Origin: Variovorax sp. CF079
GTDB lineage: Bacteria; Pseudomonadota; Gammaproteobacteria; Burkholderiales; Burkholderiaceae_C
Reading direction: 5' to 3'
Assembly: GCF_900101545.1 (NCBI RefSeq)
Contig: NZ_FMZU01000010.1
Coordinates: 178,463-242,462, forward strand
Length of the DNA: 64,000 nt
Shown: positions 28,417 to 38,708 of the stretch, one piece after another
Layout: every line of letters begins with the position of its first letter
Numbering within the stretch: the first letter of the stretch is position 1
Notes under the pieces: generated by a model
The model's database searches: none
What the model was told of the DNA's origin: nothing
What the model saw: the letters and a program-made list of their open reading frames with translations, nothing else
Translations under genes and position numbers: made by a program

Positions 28417-29393
28417 TGCTGCAGCGGGCCTGGCTTCAGCGCGGAATGCTCGCGCGGCTGCTGTGGCCTCTCTCGCTGCTCTATGGCGCTTTGGCCGCAA
28501 TCCGGCGCGCGCTCTATCGCCGAGGCATCCTTCAGACCGAGCGCGTCGGCGTGCCGGTGATCGTGGTCGGCAACGTCATCGCCGGCGGTTCCGGCAAGAC
28601 GCCTGTCGTGATGGCGGTCGTGCGACACCTCCAAGCCCGCGGAATGAAGGTCGGCGTGGTATCGCGCGGCTACGGGCGAGCGACCGACGATTGCCGCGCG
28701 GTACAGGACGACAGCGATCCGCGCGAGGTCGGCGATGAGCCGGCGCTGATTCGCCGCTCGACCGCGGTGCCGGTCTTCGTGGCGCGGCGGCGTGCCGAAG
28801 CGGCGCGTGCCCTGCTCGCTCTTCACCCGGACACGCAGCTCATCGTGAGCGACGATGGCCTGCAGCACCTTGCGCTGGCGCGCGACCTCGAGATCTGCGT
28901 CTTCGACGACCGCGGAACGGGCAATGGCTGGCTGCTGCCGGCCGGCCCCCTGCGCGAGCATTGGCCGCGCCGCTGCGACCTGGTGATCCACACCGGCGCG
29001 CGACCCGCCTTCGCCGGCTTCACGGCACGACGTGCGCTGGCCGACCATGCGCTGCGACTCGATGGCACGCCGGTCCCGCTCGCATCCCTGGCCGGCCGGG
29101 CGCTGGTCGCGGTTGCCGCGATTGCAAAGCCCGAGGCTTTCTTCCAGATGCTGCACGAACGCGCCCTGGTACCGCAGCAGTGCATTGCATTGCCGGATCA
29201 CCACGATTTCAGCGACTGGACCCCGCCGCCCGGCAGCGCCTACACGCTGATCTGCACCGAGAAGGACGCGGTCAAGCTGTGGCGCCGAGCCCCCGACGCG
29301 CTGGCGCTGCCGCTGGTGTTCGAACCCGAGCCGTCCTTCTTCGAAGCGCTCGACGCAAAGCTATCATCGCTCGATGGACACCAAGCTGCTTGA
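28416..29393 (+). CDS. lpxK: tetraacyldisaccharide 4'-kinase
   Basis: 325 residues starting with GTG 28416, which shares one base with the exbD stop. An N-terminal membrane-associated helix ([21 protein letters not shown]) is followed by the P-loop [18 protein letters not shown] and [10 protein letters not shown]. Further stretches are [44 protein letters not shown], and the late [10 protein letters not shown]. It phosphorylates the 4' position of the lipid A precursor at the inner membrane. Part of an exbBD-lpxK-trm112-kdsB envelope operon. Confidence 0.95.
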   Translation: MLQRAWLQRGMLARLLWPLSLLYGALAAIRRALYRRGILQTERVGVPVIVVGNVIAGGSGKTPVVMAVVRHLQARGMKVGVVSRGYGRATDDCRAVQDDSDPREVGDEPALIRRSTAVPVFVARRRAEAARALLALHPDTQLIVSDDGLQHLALARDLEICVFDDRGTGNGWLLPAGPLREHWPRRCDLVIHTGARPAFAGFTARRALADHALRLDGTPVPLASLAGRALVAVAAIAKPEAFFQMLHERALVPQQCIALPDHHDFSDWTPPPGSAYTLICTEKDAVKLWRRAPDALALPLVFEPEPSFFEALDAKLSSLDGHQAA

Positions 29394-29556
29394 ACTGCTC
29401 GTCTGCCCCGTGACCAAGGGGCCGCTCACGTGGAATGCCGAGAAGCAGGAACTCGCCTCGCGCAGCGCCCGCCTCGCCTACCCGGTGCGCGATGGCATCC
29501 CGGTGCTGCTCGAAACCGAGGCGCGCACGCTTTCCGACGAAGAGCTGGGACTTTGA
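29374..29556 (+). CDS. Trm112/YcaR-family small protein lacking zinc cysteines
   Basis: 60 residues, Trm112 domain: [44 protein letters not shown]. The usual CPxC and later cysteine ligands are reduced to one cysteine (C11), so zinc is probably not bound. Trm112 proteins activate methyltransferases; in many proteobacteria this one always sits between lpxK and kdsB, with unknown purpose. It overlaps the end of lpxK by 20 bases and kdsB by 4. Confidence 0.9.
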   Translation: MDTKLLELLVCPVTKGPLTWNAEKQELASRSARLAYPVRDGIPVLLETEARTLSDEELGL

Positions 29557-30323
29557 CCTTGCCTTTCGCCGTCCTGATCCCGGCTCGGCTCGCGTCCACA
29601 CGATTGCCCGACAAGCCCCTGGCCGACATTGCCGGCCTGCCGATGGTGGTGCGCGTCGCACAGCGCGCCCTGCAATCGAGCGCCGAGCGCGTGGTGGTGG
29701 CCGCCGACGACGCGCGCATCGTCGCCGCTTGCGAGGCACACGGTGTCCAGGCCCTGCTCACGCGCACCGACCACGCGAGCGGCAGCGATCGCCTCGCCGA
29801 GGCCTGCGCGCAGCTCGGTCTGGCCGACGATGCGATCGTGGTTAACGTCCAGGGCGACGAGCCGCTGATCGACCCGGCATTGATCGACGCCGTGGCCCAC
29901 ACGCTGGCCTCGCATCCCGACGCAGCGATGAGCACGGCCGCGCACGCGATCGAATCCCTCGAAGATTTCCTCAATCCGAACGTCGTGAAAGCCGTGCTCG
30001 ACGCACAGGGCAATGCGCTCTACTTCAGTCGCGCACCGATTCCCTGGTGGCGCGACGGCTTCGCGAAAGGCGGCGTGACGGCGCTGCCGCAGTCACCCGC
30101 AGCGCTGCGCCATATCGGCATCTACGGCTACCGCGCCGGCTTCGTACGGCAGTTTCCCAGCCTGCCGCCGGCACCGGTCGAAGCCACGGAGGCACTGGAG
30201 CAGCTGCGCGCACTGTGGCACGGGCACCGCATCGCCGTGCACGTGAGCGCCCATGCGCCCGGGCCGGGCATCGACACGCCGGAAGATCTGGAGCGCGTCC
30301 GCGCACTGCTCTCCAACGCCTGA
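29553..30323 (+). CDS. kdsB: CMP-KDO synthetase (3-deoxy-manno-octulosonate cytidylyltransferase)
   Basis: 256 residues from TTG 29553, whose TTGA overlaps the previous stop. Landmarks: [88 protein letters not shown] and an [18 protein letters not shown] end. It activates KDO with CTP for lipopolysaccharide inner-core synthesis in the cytosol. TTG 29559 (MPFAVL) is an alternative start. Confidence 0.95.
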   Translation: MTLPFAVLIPARLASTRLPDKPLADIAGLPMVVRVAQRALQSSAERVVVAADDARIVAACEAHGVQALLTRTDHASGSDRLAEACAQLGLADDAIVVNVQGDEPLIDPALIDAVAHTLASHPDAAMSTAAHAIESLEDFLNPNVVKAVLDAQGNALYFSRAPIPWWRDGFAKGGVTALPQSPAALRHIGIYGYRAGFVRQFPSLPPAPVEATEALEQLRALWHGHRIAVHVSAHAPGPGIDTPEDLERVRALLSNA

Positions 30324-31103
<780 letters not shown>

Positions 31104-31577
31104 TCAGGCCGGGCTGGAGCGCAGCCCGTAGACCTTGCCGTCGGCGAACAGGTATTCGACGCGCATCACCGGCTCGCCCTTTTCTTCCTTGAAGGTGAAG
31201 CCCACTGCCGAGATGGTCGCGCCGGACTTGATCTCCGAAACCTTCCAGGCCTCCATTCGCGTCAGCGGCGCGAGTTCGAGCGTCCACTGGCGATCGGCGC
31301 GGCGCGGCGCGGTCGCCTTGGCAAGAAGCCCGGGGCCATCGACCGGCGCGCTCTGCGCGGGCGGCTGTCGCGTTGCGAGGTCTGCCGGCACCTTGAGACC
31401 CGGCGGAACCTCGATCACCAGCTCGGCATGCGGGTTCTGCCAACGCGCGCGCACGACCTTTCCTTCCAGGTAGAGCGGACGCTCCTGGTCGAAGCTGCTC
31501 CAGCCGTGGTGTGCCCAGGCGAACGGGGTGGCGACGGGAAGGGATGCGGCGGCGATGACGATGCTGCGACGTTTCAT
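31104..31577 (-). CDS. DUF6152-family secreted protein
   Basis: 157 residues with a signal peptide containing twin residues RR (MKRRSIVIAAASLPVATPFAWA, cleaved near 22). The mature start HHGWSSFDQERPLYLEGKVVRARWQNPHAELVI is typical of DUF6152. An OB-like beta-rich fold is likely; role unknown. Start ATG 31577. The 21-base gap to the upstream DUF6644 gene suggests a two-gene operon, often seen with copper or organic-compound related loci, although nothing in the sequence shows this here. Confidence 0.8.
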   Translation of the reverse strand: MKRRSIVIAAASLPVATPFAWAHHGWSSFDQERPLYLEGKVVRARWQNPHAELVIEVPPGLKVPADLATRQPPAQSAPVDGPGLLAKATAPRRADRQWTLELAPLTRMEAWKVSEIKSGATISAVGFTFKEEKGEPVMRVEYLFADGKVYGLRSSPA

Positions 31578-31598
31578 CGGAAGAACTCCTTCTTCTCT

Positions 31599-32015
31599 TC
31601 AGTACGCGATCCAGCGGCCGCAGAACACGACGGCCAGCCAGATCGCAGTGGACAACAACATCTGTACCCGCGCCAGCGCATCGAGTTTGCGCAAGGACCT
31701 TCGCGCGTGGAACCAGCCCGCGTTGCATCCGGCGGCCAGCAACAATCCCATCTTGATCACGAAGGCCCGGTTGGCGAGCAGTTCGGCCGGCTGGGTCGCG
31801 AACATCAGCGAGCCGCTGGCCGCCGCCAGCGTGAAGCCGCAGAGCGCGATCGACAGCGACAGCCTGGCCATCGCCCGCACCGGCAAGGCAGCCGCACGTC
31901 CGAACACCCGCAGCTCGAGCGCCACGAGATTGCCGAGCAGGAGTGCGATGCCGATGACGTGCACCGCCTCCAGCGCCGGATAGGCCCACGAGTGCGATTG
32001 CAGAGCGCCGAACAT
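31599..32015 (-). CDS. DUF6644-family membrane protein
   Basis: 138 residues, four hydrophobic segments: LEAVHVIGIALLLGNLVALEL, LSLSIALCGFTLAAASGSLMF, FVIKMGLLLAAGCNAGWFH and LLSTAIWLAVVFCGRWIAY. The YPALEAVHVIGIALLLG start matches DUF6644 proteins. Probably an inner-membrane protein; function unknown. It lies between an asparaginase gene (4-base gap) and a DUF6152 gene on the same strand. Confidence 0.75.
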   Translation of the reverse strand: MFGALQSHSWAYPALEAVHVIGIALLLGNLVALELRVFGRAAALPVRAMARLSLSIALCGFTLAAASGSLMFATQPAELLANRAFVIKMGLLLAAGCNAGWFHARRSLRKLDALARVQMLLSTAIWLAVVFCGRWIAY

Positions 32016-32019
32016 GGCC

Positions 32020-33015
32020 TCAATCGGCGGCCGGCTGATCTGCCATCAGCTCCAGCACCAGCGCGATGCGCGCCTTGACGGGAGTCAGTGCGCCCGCGTC
32101 ACGCAAGAGTGCATTCGGCGCCGGCAGGATGCGGCCCTGCGTGCATCGCGTGGCGCGCACGACCGCGATGCCGGCAGCCTGCGCCCGCAGCGCGGCTTCT
32201 TCCAGCGCAAGGTGCAAGGTGCCGTTGCCGGTGGCCGCGAGCACCAGGCCCTCTACCGGCTCGGCGGCGCCGGACTGGCGCTCGCGAATCAGTGTGTCGA
32301 TCAAGCTGCCGCGCGCCTCCGCATGACTCATCACGATTTCCACATGGGGCCAGCGGGCGGCATTCGTCATCCGTTCGAAGAGCTCGCGCGCATCTTGTTG
32401 CGGCGATACCGGCCAGCTTCGGAGGCCGCGCACCGCGCCCTCCTCCACATAGGCCACCGGTCCCGCATCGCCGGAGTCGAAGGCGTCGAGCCGGTAGGTG
32501 TGGACCTTCTGGACGTCGAAGGCGCTGTGCACCGTGCCCGCGCAGACGGCCACCACGCCCAGCGCGCCGGGGCTGGACGCGACCGCGATCGCATCGCGCA
32601 CGTTCTGCGGGCCGTCTGGCGACAGCGCGGTCGCGGGCCGCATCGCGCAGGTCAGGACCACCGGCTTCGACGGAGCCAGCACCGACTGCAGGAAGAAGGC
32701 TGTTTCCTCCAGCGTGTCGGTGCCATGGGTGATGACGAGGCCCGCTACGTCGGGCTCGGCGAGCCAATGGGCGCAGCGCTCGGCCAGCGTACGCCAGATC
32801 GCAAAGCTCATGTCCTTGCTGTCAATCTGCGCCACTTGCTCGGCCGCGAGTGCGATGCCTTCGGGCGCCTCGATGCCGCCCAGCAGTTCCGTCACGCCTA
32901 CTTGCCCGGCCGTGTAGCCGATGTTGTCGCCGGCCGCCGTAGCGCGGCCGGCGATGGTGCCGCCGGTGCCCAGAACGATCACGCGGCGCTTGCCTTCTCG
33001 AAGGGTATCGACCAT
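32020..33015 (-). CDS. asparaginase
   Basis: 331 residues. First active-site threonine in VLGTGGTIAGRA, second in VITHGTDTLEETAFFL (T-D), followed by VLTCAMRPATALSPDGPQNVRDAI and an SPGALGVVAVCAGTVHSA region. It hydrolyses asparagine to aspartate and ammonia. No signal peptide is visible, so a cytosolic enzyme is likely. Start ATG 33015. Divergent from lexA over 74 bases, so the SOS box at 33054 could also affect this promoter. Confidence 0.92.
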   Translation of the reverse strand: MVDTLREGKRRVIVLGTGGTIAGRATAAGDNIGYTAGQVGVTELLGGIEAPEGIALAAEQVAQIDSKDMSFAIWRTLAERCAHWLAEPDVAGLVITHGTDTLEETAFFLQSVLAPSKPVVLTCAMRPATALSPDGPQNVRDAIAVASSPGALGVVAVCAGTVHSAFDVQKVHTYRLDAFDSGDAGPVAYVEEGAVRGLRSWPVSPQQDARELFERMTNAARWPHVEIVMSHAEARGSLIDTLIRERQSGAAEPVEGLVLAATGNGTLHLALEEAALRAQAAGIAVVRATRCTQGRILPAPNALLRDAGALTPVKARIALVLELMADQPAAD

Positions 33016-33053
33016 GTCTTGCCAAACTCCCGGAAACTGGTTAAAAATACAGG

Positions 33054-33073
33054 TACTGGATATTCAGCCAGTG
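33054..33073. promoter_or_regulatory. SOS box (LexA operator)
   Basis: CTG (33056-33058), 10 bases, CAG (33069-33071), with flanking TA and TG: a good match to the CTG-N10-CAG LexA operator. It is 17 bases upstream of the lexA ATG, so LexA represses itself. It also faces the asparaginase gene. Confidence 0.85.
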
Positions 33074-33089
33074 CCGCAAGGAGTCATCA

Positions 33090-33764
33090 ATGCAGTTCGC
33101 CGTCAAGCTTACCGCCCGCCAGCAGCAGATTCTGGACTTGATCCAGAGCGCCATCGCACGCACCGGCGCCCCGCCCACGCGTGCCGAGATCGCCGCCGAA
33201 CTGGGCTTCAAGTCGGCCAATGCGGCCGAAGAACATTTGCAGGCCCTGGCACGCAAAGGCGTGATCGAACTCGTGAGCGGCACCTCGCGCGGCATCCGCC
33301 TCAAGGGCGACGCACTGCGCTCGCTGAACGAATCGCGCAACAACCAATTCTCCCTGTCGCTGCCCGGCATGGCCCAGCTCGCGCTGCCGCTGATCGGCCG
33401 TGTGGCTGCAGGCTCGCCCATCCTCGCGCAGGAGCACGTCGACCAGACCTACTACGTCGAGAACACCCTGTTCCAGCGCCAGCCCGACTACCTGCTCAAG
33501 GTGCGTGGCATGTCCATGCGCGACGCCGGCATCATGGATGGCGACCTGCTGGCGGTGCAAGCCACCAAGGAAGCCCGCAACGGCCAGATCGTGGTGGCCC
33601 GGCTGGGCGACGAAGTCACGGTCAAGCGCCTCAAGCGCAACAAGCAGGTCATCGAGCTGCATGCCGAAAACCCCGACTACCCCACCATCGTCGTTCAGCC
33701 CGGCGAGCCTTTCGAGATCGAAGGCTTGGCTGTAGGCCTGATCCGCAACACGATGCTCATGTAG
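33090..33764 (+). CDS. lexA: LexA repressor
   Basis: 224 residues. The N-terminal winged helix ([44 protein letters not shown]) binds SOS boxes. The cleavage site is A107-G108 (GRVAAGSPI); the catalytic dyad is S142 ([16 protein letters not shown]) and K179 (EVTVKRLKR). RecA-stimulated self-cleavage induces DNA repair genes. ATG 33090 has AAGGAG 7 bases upstream. A conserved-looking SOS box lies in the promoter. Confidence 0.97.
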   Translation: MQFAVKLTARQQQILDLIQSAIARTGAPPTRAEIAAELGFKSANAAEEHLQALARKGVIELVSGTSRGIRLKGDALRSLNESRNNQFSLSLPGMAQLALPLIGRVAAGSPILAQEHVDQTYYVENTLFQRQPDYLLKVRGMSMRDAGIMDGDLLAVQATKEARNGQIVVARLGDEVTVKRLKRNKQVIELHAENPDYPTIVVQPGEPFEIEGLAVGLIRNTMLM

Positions 33765-33879
33765 GGGTCCAAACCCCGGCCGCGACAGGTGGCGGGCGTA
33801 TGGCCGAGGGCCATCACCCTGTAGCAGCCGATGAAAGCAATCCTGCCTGTGTTCAACCTCTGACTTTTCTGGAGTTCAC

Positions 33880-34188
33880 ATGGGAATCGCTCTTCTCAGC
33901 CTTGCTGATCTGTTCATGCCGCTGCAATCGCTGGCCGATCGCTGGATGCCTTCGCGCCGCAGGCGTTCGTCCGGCCTTCGCTATGTCGGCATTCGGCCCA
34001 GCTGTGCCCCTGCACCCGCGCCGACGCGTCCCCTGCGCGTGGTGCGCACGGTCGATGCGCAGCGCCCCGGCCAGAACGCGGGCCGCGTCGTGATCTCGGG
34101 CCGCATGGCGGACGTCTGCGCCGAACTCGATCGGCTGGCCGCCCTGGAAGCGGCGGACACCGTGCCGCGCGCCAGCCGCCTGCATTGA
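33880..34188 (+). CDS. small protein of unknown function downstream of lexA
   Basis: 102 residues. The N-terminus has an amphipathic stretch (MGIALLSLADLFMPLQSLADRWMP), the middle is Arg/Pro-rich, and the C-terminus carries GRVVISGRMADVCAELDRLAALEA, a helical motif I associate with small Comamonadaceae proteins but cannot name. TGGAG lies 6-7 bases before ATG 33880. The gap to lexA is 115 bases with a possible weak hairpin GGGGT-CCAA-ACCCC and no obvious SOS box of its own. It might belong to the SOS transcript by position only. Confidence 0.55.
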   Translation: MGIALLSLADLFMPLQSLADRWMPSRRRRSSGLRYVGIRPSCAPAPAPTRPLRVVRTVDAQRPGQNAGRVVISGRMADVCAELDRLAALEAADTVPRASRLH

Positions 34189-34307
34189 GCGAGGCGATGC
34201 CGATCGGCAATTGAAGCCGAACCGAGCCTGGGTTATCCCCGGGCAGCGTGCGCCTGTGGAACGCAGGGCACGGAGTACGCGGATGGTGCGAGGCACAATG
34301 GCATGCC

Positions 34308-35315
34308 ATGAACATTGTGATCCTCGACGACTACCAGGACGCGGTGCGCAAGCTGCGTTGCGCTTCCAAGCTCGACGCGTACGCGGCCAAGGTCTACACC
34401 AACACGGTCAAAGGCATCGGGCAGCTCTCGGTGCGGCTCAAGGATGCCGACGTGATCGTGCTGATCCGTGAACGCACACAGATCTCTCGCCAGCTGATCG
34501 AGAAGCTCCCCAAGCTCAAGCTCATCTCGCAGACCGGCCGGGTCGGCAGCCACATCGACGTGCATGCGTGCACCGAGCAAGGCATCGCGGTGGCCGAAGG
34601 CACGGGCTCGCCGCTGGCGCCGGCCGAACTCACCTGGGCGCTGATCATGACGGCGATGCGCCGCTTGCCGCAGTACATCAGCAACCTCAAGCATGGCGCT
34701 TGGCAGCAGTCGGGGCTCAAGTCGGCTTCGATGCCTCCCAATTTCGGGCTCGGCTCGGTGCTCAAGGGCAAGACGCTTTGCATCTGGGGCTATGGGCGCA
34801 TCGGCCAGCTGGTCGCACGCTATGGGCAGGCCTTCGGCATGCAGGTGGTGATCTGGGGCCGCGAAGAGAGCTGCGCCAGGGCACGGTCCGACGGCTTTCA
34901 GGTGGCACCGAACCGGGACGTCTTTTTCAGCGTGGCCGACGTGCTGTCGATCCATCTGCGGCTGGCGGAGGAAACACGGGGCCTGGTCACCCTCGAGGAT
35001 CTGTCGCGCATGAAGCCCACCGCACTGTTCGTCAACACCTCGCGCGCCGAGCTGGTCGAACAGGACGCGCTGCTCGCGGCCCTCAACCGCGGCCGGCCCG
35101 GGCTGGCAGCCGTCGACGTGTTCGAGAGCGAGCCGCCGCTGCAAGGCCATGCGCTGCTGCGCCTGGAGAACTGCATCTGCACCCCGCACATCGGCTACGT
35201 CGAGCAGGACAGCTACGAGATGTACTTCGGCCAGGCCTTCGACAACGTCGTCAGCTTCATCAAGGGCAACCCGACCAACATCGTGAATCCGGGCGCACTG
35301 CAGGTCCGCCGTTGA
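34308..35315 (+). CDS. D-2-hydroxyacid dehydrogenase family protein
   Basis: 335 residues, phosphoglycerate-dehydrogenase-like. NAD-binding Rossmann motif LCIWGYGRIGQLVARYGQAFG (about 158-180), catalytic arginine in FVNTSRAELVEQDALL, glutamate in VDVFESEPP and histidine in CTPHIGYVEQDS. The substrate-binding half begins MNIVILDDYQDAVRKL. Substrate is unknown; a role in reducing or oxidising a 2-hydroxy acid is inferred. ATG 34308 is the first codon of the conserved N-terminus. An MFS transporter gene overlaps its stop. Confidence 0.9.
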   Translation: MNIVILDDYQDAVRKLRCASKLDAYAAKVYTNTVKGIGQLSVRLKDADVIVLIRERTQISRQLIEKLPKLKLISQTGRVGSHIDVHACTEQGIAVAEGTGSPLAPAELTWALIMTAMRRLPQYISNLKHGAWQQSGLKSASMPPNFGLGSVLKGKTLCIWGYGRIGQLVARYGQAFGMQVVIWGREESCARARSDGFQVAPNRDVFFSVADVLSIHLRLAEETRGLVTLEDLSRMKPTALFVNTSRAELVEQDALLAALNRGRPGLAAVDVFESEPPLQGHALLRLENCICTPHIGYVEQDSYEMYFGQAFDNVVSFIKGNPTNIVNPGALQVRR

Positions 35316-36484
35316 AGCAGCCTGCTCTGCCGGCAGCTTTGTGGGCCCTGCTGGCGGGCAACTTCGTGATCGGGACGGGCGTGATGGTGGTGCCCGGCAC
35401 GCTCAACGAACTCAGCACCTCGCTGCAAGTCAGCGCGGCTACCGCCGGCCAGTTGATCACCGCGGCGGCCGTCGTGATGTGCCTCGGCGCTCCCTTGCTG
35501 GCGGCCGTGGTCGCGGGCTGGGACCGCCGGGTGCTGCTCGCCTGCACCATGCTGTGGTATGCGGCAGGGCATCTTCTCGCGACGCTGATGCCGAACTTCG
35601 GCGGGCTGCTGGTGGTGCGCATGCTGACGGTCGTCGCGCCCGCGATCTTCACGCCGCAGGCGGCCGCCTGCGTGGGTCTGCTGGTGCCGCTCGAGCAGCG
35701 GGGCCGCGCCGTCACCTTCGTTTTTCTGGGATGGTCCATGGCCTCGGTGCTGGGCCTTCCGCTCGGCACGCTGATCGGCGGTCATTTCGGCTGGCGCACC
35801 GCGTTCGCGACGATCGCGCTCCTGTCGATCCTCAGCGCAGCCTGGATCTGGCGCAAGCTCCCATCGGGCATCCGGCCGGCCGCGCTGTCGCGCGCGGCCT
35901 GGGCCCAGGTGCTCAAGAGTCCGCTGCTGATGGGCGTCGTCTCCGTCACCGCGCTGCAAGGCGCGGGCCAGTTCGTTCTGTTCAGCTATTTCGCACCCGT
36001 CCTCAAGCAAGTGCTGGGCGCGGACGCCACGGCACTGGGCCTGATGTGGGGCTGGTTCGGCGTCTGCGGCCTGCTCGGCAACATGCTCGTGAGCCGGTAC
36101 ATCGACCGCATGGGCGCCTCGCAGACGGTGCTGCTCACGACCTCGCTGATCGCGCTGAGCCTTCTTCTGTGGCCCCTGGGCGTGACGCTCGCGGGGCTGG
36201 CGCTGATCATCGTGCCCTGGGGCTTCGGCTGCTTCGCCACCAACTCGGCTCAGCAGGCACGCCTGGTCTCGATGGCGCCCGCGCTCGCGCCGGGCTCGGT
36301 GGCGCTCAACAGTTCCGGCATCTACGTGGGGCAAGCGGTGGGCGCCGCAGCCGGAGGCTGGCTGCTGGCCCATGACGCGATCGCCTGGATGAGCTGGGCG
36401 GGCCTGGCGATGGTGCTCTGCGCGCTGGCGCTCAGCCTGGCCGTCGACCGGGCGCAACGCCGCGCCCCGGCGTTCAGCGCTTGA
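35312..36484 (+). CDS. MFS transporter (DHA1/AraJ-like)
   Basis: 390 residues with twelve hydrophobic segments. The cytoplasmic loop-2 motif is represented by GWDRRVLL, and other family segments include GRAVTFVFLGWSMASVLGLPLGTLIGGHFGWRTAF. It starts at TTG 35312; TTGA overlaps the TGA of the dehydrogenase gene, indicating coupling, so it may carry that enzyme's substrate or product. The last 11 bases overlap the convergent FimV-like gene. Direction and substrate are unknown. Confidence 0.88.
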   Translation: MKQPALPAALWALLAGNFVIGTGVMVVPGTLNELSTSLQVSAATAGQLITAAAVVMCLGAPLLAAVVAGWDRRVLLACTMLWYAAGHLLATLMPNFGGLLVVRMLTVVAPAIFTPQAAACVGLLVPLEQRGRAVTFVFLGWSMASVLGLPLGTLIGGHFGWRTAFATIALLSILSAAWIWRKLPSGIRPAALSRAAWAQVLKSPLLMGVVSVTALQGAGQFVLFSYFAPVLKQVLGADATALGLMWGWFGVCGLLGNMLVSRYIDRMGASQTVLLTTSLIALSLLLWPLGVTLAGLALIIVPWGFGCFATNSAQQARLVSMAPALAPGSVALNSSGIYVGQAVGAAAGGWLLAHDAIAWMSWAGLAMVLCALALSLAVDRAQRRAPAFSA

Positions 36485-38705
36485 CCGGCTTGGGAGCTAT
36501 CTCCGCCTCGGTGGCCGGATCGAAGAGCTCGAAATCGATCACGTGGGGATCGCTGGACGGTGCGGGCGGCGGCTTCGGCGTTTCGATCGGCGCTCGCATG
36601 GTTTCGAAGGCCGTCTTGTCGAATTCGGCGAGGTCCAGGTCGATGTCGGGCTTGGCGCGCGGCACCGGTGCGGCGCCTGCGGGAGGCGCCGGAAGCGGCG
36701 CATCCGGCACCAGCACAGTCTCATGGTGCAGGTGGTCGTCGATGGCGCCGTAGATCGAGGGGGGCAGCGTCGGGGCGTACTCGACGGCCTCGGGCGCGCT
36801 CTCGCGATCGAGCGGCGCAGGCGTCGTGGCCAGCTGGTCGTGGCCGAAGGTATCGACGAAGGAGTGCGGCGTGACGGGCGCAGGCGGTGCGCTGTTCGGA
36901 TCGATCACTTCCTTGGCCACGGAATAGAGCAGCAGCAGCTCCTGGTAGGCCGCCAGGTCGAAGGCCTCGTCCTCGTGCGCGCCGGGCTTGCGGAATATCA
37001 GCTCCTCGATCAGCGCCAGGGTGCCCGGCGCAGGCCACTGCGATTCGATGCGCGCGAGGGTGCTGCGATAGTGTTCGAGACCCTTGCCCGTCTCGTTGAA
37101 ATTCTCGAACGCCGGGACGTCGGCGTTGAAGGCCCGTTCGAATTCCTCCGCCAGGCGCGCATAGTCCTCCTTGCGCCCCAGCGAATGAAAAATCCGCAGC
37201 AGGTCCAGGTAGGCCAACGCGCTGGTGCCGGGATTGGTGGCGATGTGTTCGCGCAGCACCGCGATTGCCTGGTCGTGCTGGCCGAGCGAAAGGAAGAAGT
37301 CCGACTGCTGCTGCACGTCGAACAGCTCTTCGGTGTTGACCGGCCGCACCGGCGCGCCATCGGGCGTGCGTGCCGGCTGGGGTTCGGATTCGCCGAAGCC
37401 GCTGTCGTCGTCGGGCTCCAGGGCTGCAAAGGTCGCCGCGCCGAAGCTGGTGGCGTTCGCGCTGCGCCGCGGCGGCGGTACGGAGTCGACGTCCGGCTCC
37501 TCGTCGAGCAGTGCGCGCAAGGAACTCGGCCGCGTGGGACCGCCCTCGCCCTTCGACGGCGTCTCGCCCCACCAGGCCGGCGCTGCGGCTCGGCGCGCCA
37601 TGCGCCACAGCAGCACGATCGCCACCAGCGCGATCAGCAACAGGGCGATCAGCGCGTAGACCAGTGGATTGCGGTAGCGGCTGTCGTGCGCCTGCGCGAG
37701 CTCGCTGCGCATCTCGAGCAAGGTGCGCTGGTTCTGCGCCGTCTGCTCGCGCAGCGCGGCCAGCGTGGCTTCCAGCGCTTGCATGCGTTGGGCCTCGCGC
37801 TGCGCCGCTTCGGGGTCGATGTTGAGCGCGCGCCACTCGGCGGCGGCCGCGGCGCGGCGCGCGAGGTCTTCGCTGGCCGGCAGCGTCAGTTGCGGGCTTG
37901 TCTTGAGGCCGGGCTGCGCGATGGGAACCGGCTCCAGCGTTTCGAGTTGGAGCCGGGATCCACCGGCGACGGCCCCGCGCCTCGGCTCAGTGGCTGCGAC
38001 CGCCGGGACGGTGCGCGGCGCGGCCGCACGCGGTGTGGCAGGCGGTTGCGCCGCGGCGGGCCGGCGCGGCGCGGGCGCAGAGGCAGCGCTGGGACGCGGC
38101 GACGACCCGTCGGCGTCGCGCGTGCGCGCGGCGGGCGCCGCTGCGGTGCTGCGCCGCGCCGGCGCTGCGGTCGGGCCTTCGAGGCCGGACGATGCGCCCC
38201 CTGCCGCACCACGCGATGGCGCGCGCGCGGGCGCTCGCGCCGGGGTCTCGGACGATGCCCTTGCACCCGAAGGCGCCGCAAGGACGGGCAGCGCGGGTTC
38301 GGACGGAACGTCGGCCAGCAGCACATAGCTGCGCGTCGACTTCGTATCGCAGCCGGCACGCACGTTCACATTGACCACGGGTTCGTCCACGGCGACGGTG
38401 GAACGGATATGGATGCGCGGGCTGCTGGCCTTCGGCCCCGGCTCCAGCGATACAGTCAGGCTCCGATCGGCAATGCGGGTGTCCCCCTGCACGACCTCGG
38501 CTTCGAGGCACAACGCGCCCCCATCTTCGGCAGCATCCAGCGAAAGCGGAATCACCACATCCAGCGGCTTGCCGATCCAGACAGCCCCTTGGGGCCGCCC
38601 GATCGTCAAGGCAGGCGAGTCAAGTGCGAGCCCGAATAGAAAGAGGGCCGCCGCCAGGCGTGGGAGTTGCAAAATGGTTCGAAAAAAGTAATCGAAAGTA
38701 GACAC
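36474..38705 (-). CDS. FimV/HubP-like membrane protein with TPR domain
   Basis: 743 residues. A signal-anchor (about 10-30) leads to a FimV-type N-terminal domain (LTIGRPQGAVWIGKPLDVVIPLSLD). Then come a long Pro/Ala-rich linker (about 140-250), a coiled coil (299-340), one membrane helix (348-367), an acidic linker and a C-terminal TPR domain (VNTEELFDVQQQSDFFLSLGQHDQAIAVLREHI). There is no LysM domain, unlike Pseudomonas FimV. Family members organise the cell pole, pili and twitching. The start at GTG 38705 lacks a good ribosome-binding site; TTG starts a few codons later are possible. Confidence 0.8.
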   Translation of the reverse strand: MSTFDYFFRTILQLPRLAAALFLFGLALDSPALTIGRPQGAVWIGKPLDVVIPLSLDAAEDGGALCLEAEVVQGDTRIADRSLTVSLEPGPKASSPRIHIRSTVAVDEPVVNVNVRAGCDTKSTRSYVLLADVPSEPALPVLAAPSGARASSETPARAPARAPSRGAAGGASSGLEGPTAAPARRSTAAAPAARTRDADGSSPRPSAASAPAPRRPAAAQPPATPRAAAPRTVPAVAATEPRRGAVAGGSRLQLETLEPVPIAQPGLKTSPQLTLPASEDLARRAAAAAEWRALNIDPEAAQREAQRMQALEATLAALREQTAQNQRTLLEMRSELAQAHDSRYRNPLVYALIALLLIALVAIVLLWRMARRAAAPAWWGETPSKGEGGPTRPSSLRALLDEEPDVDSVPPPRRSANATSFGAATFAALEPDDDSGFGESEPQPARTPDGAPVRPVNTEELFDVQQQSDFFLSLGQHDQAIAVLREHIATNPGTSALAYLDLLRIFHSLGRKEDYARLAEEFERAFNADVPAFENFNETGKGLEHYRSTLARIESQWPAPGTLALIEELIFRKPGAHEDEAFDLAAYQELLLLYSVAKEVIDPNSAPPAPVTPHSFVDTFGHDQLATTPAPLDRESAPEAVEYAPTLPPSIYGAIDDHLHHETVLVPDAPLPAPPAGAAPVPRAKPDIDLDLAEFDKTAFETMRAPIETPKPPPAPSSDPHVIDFELFDPATEAEIAPKPVKR

Positions 38706-38708
38706 ATT

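Noticed and set aside
33766..33779. Terminator after lexA (GGGGT-CCAA-ACCCC)
   Set aside because: Stem of only five pairs and no T-run; too weak to call.
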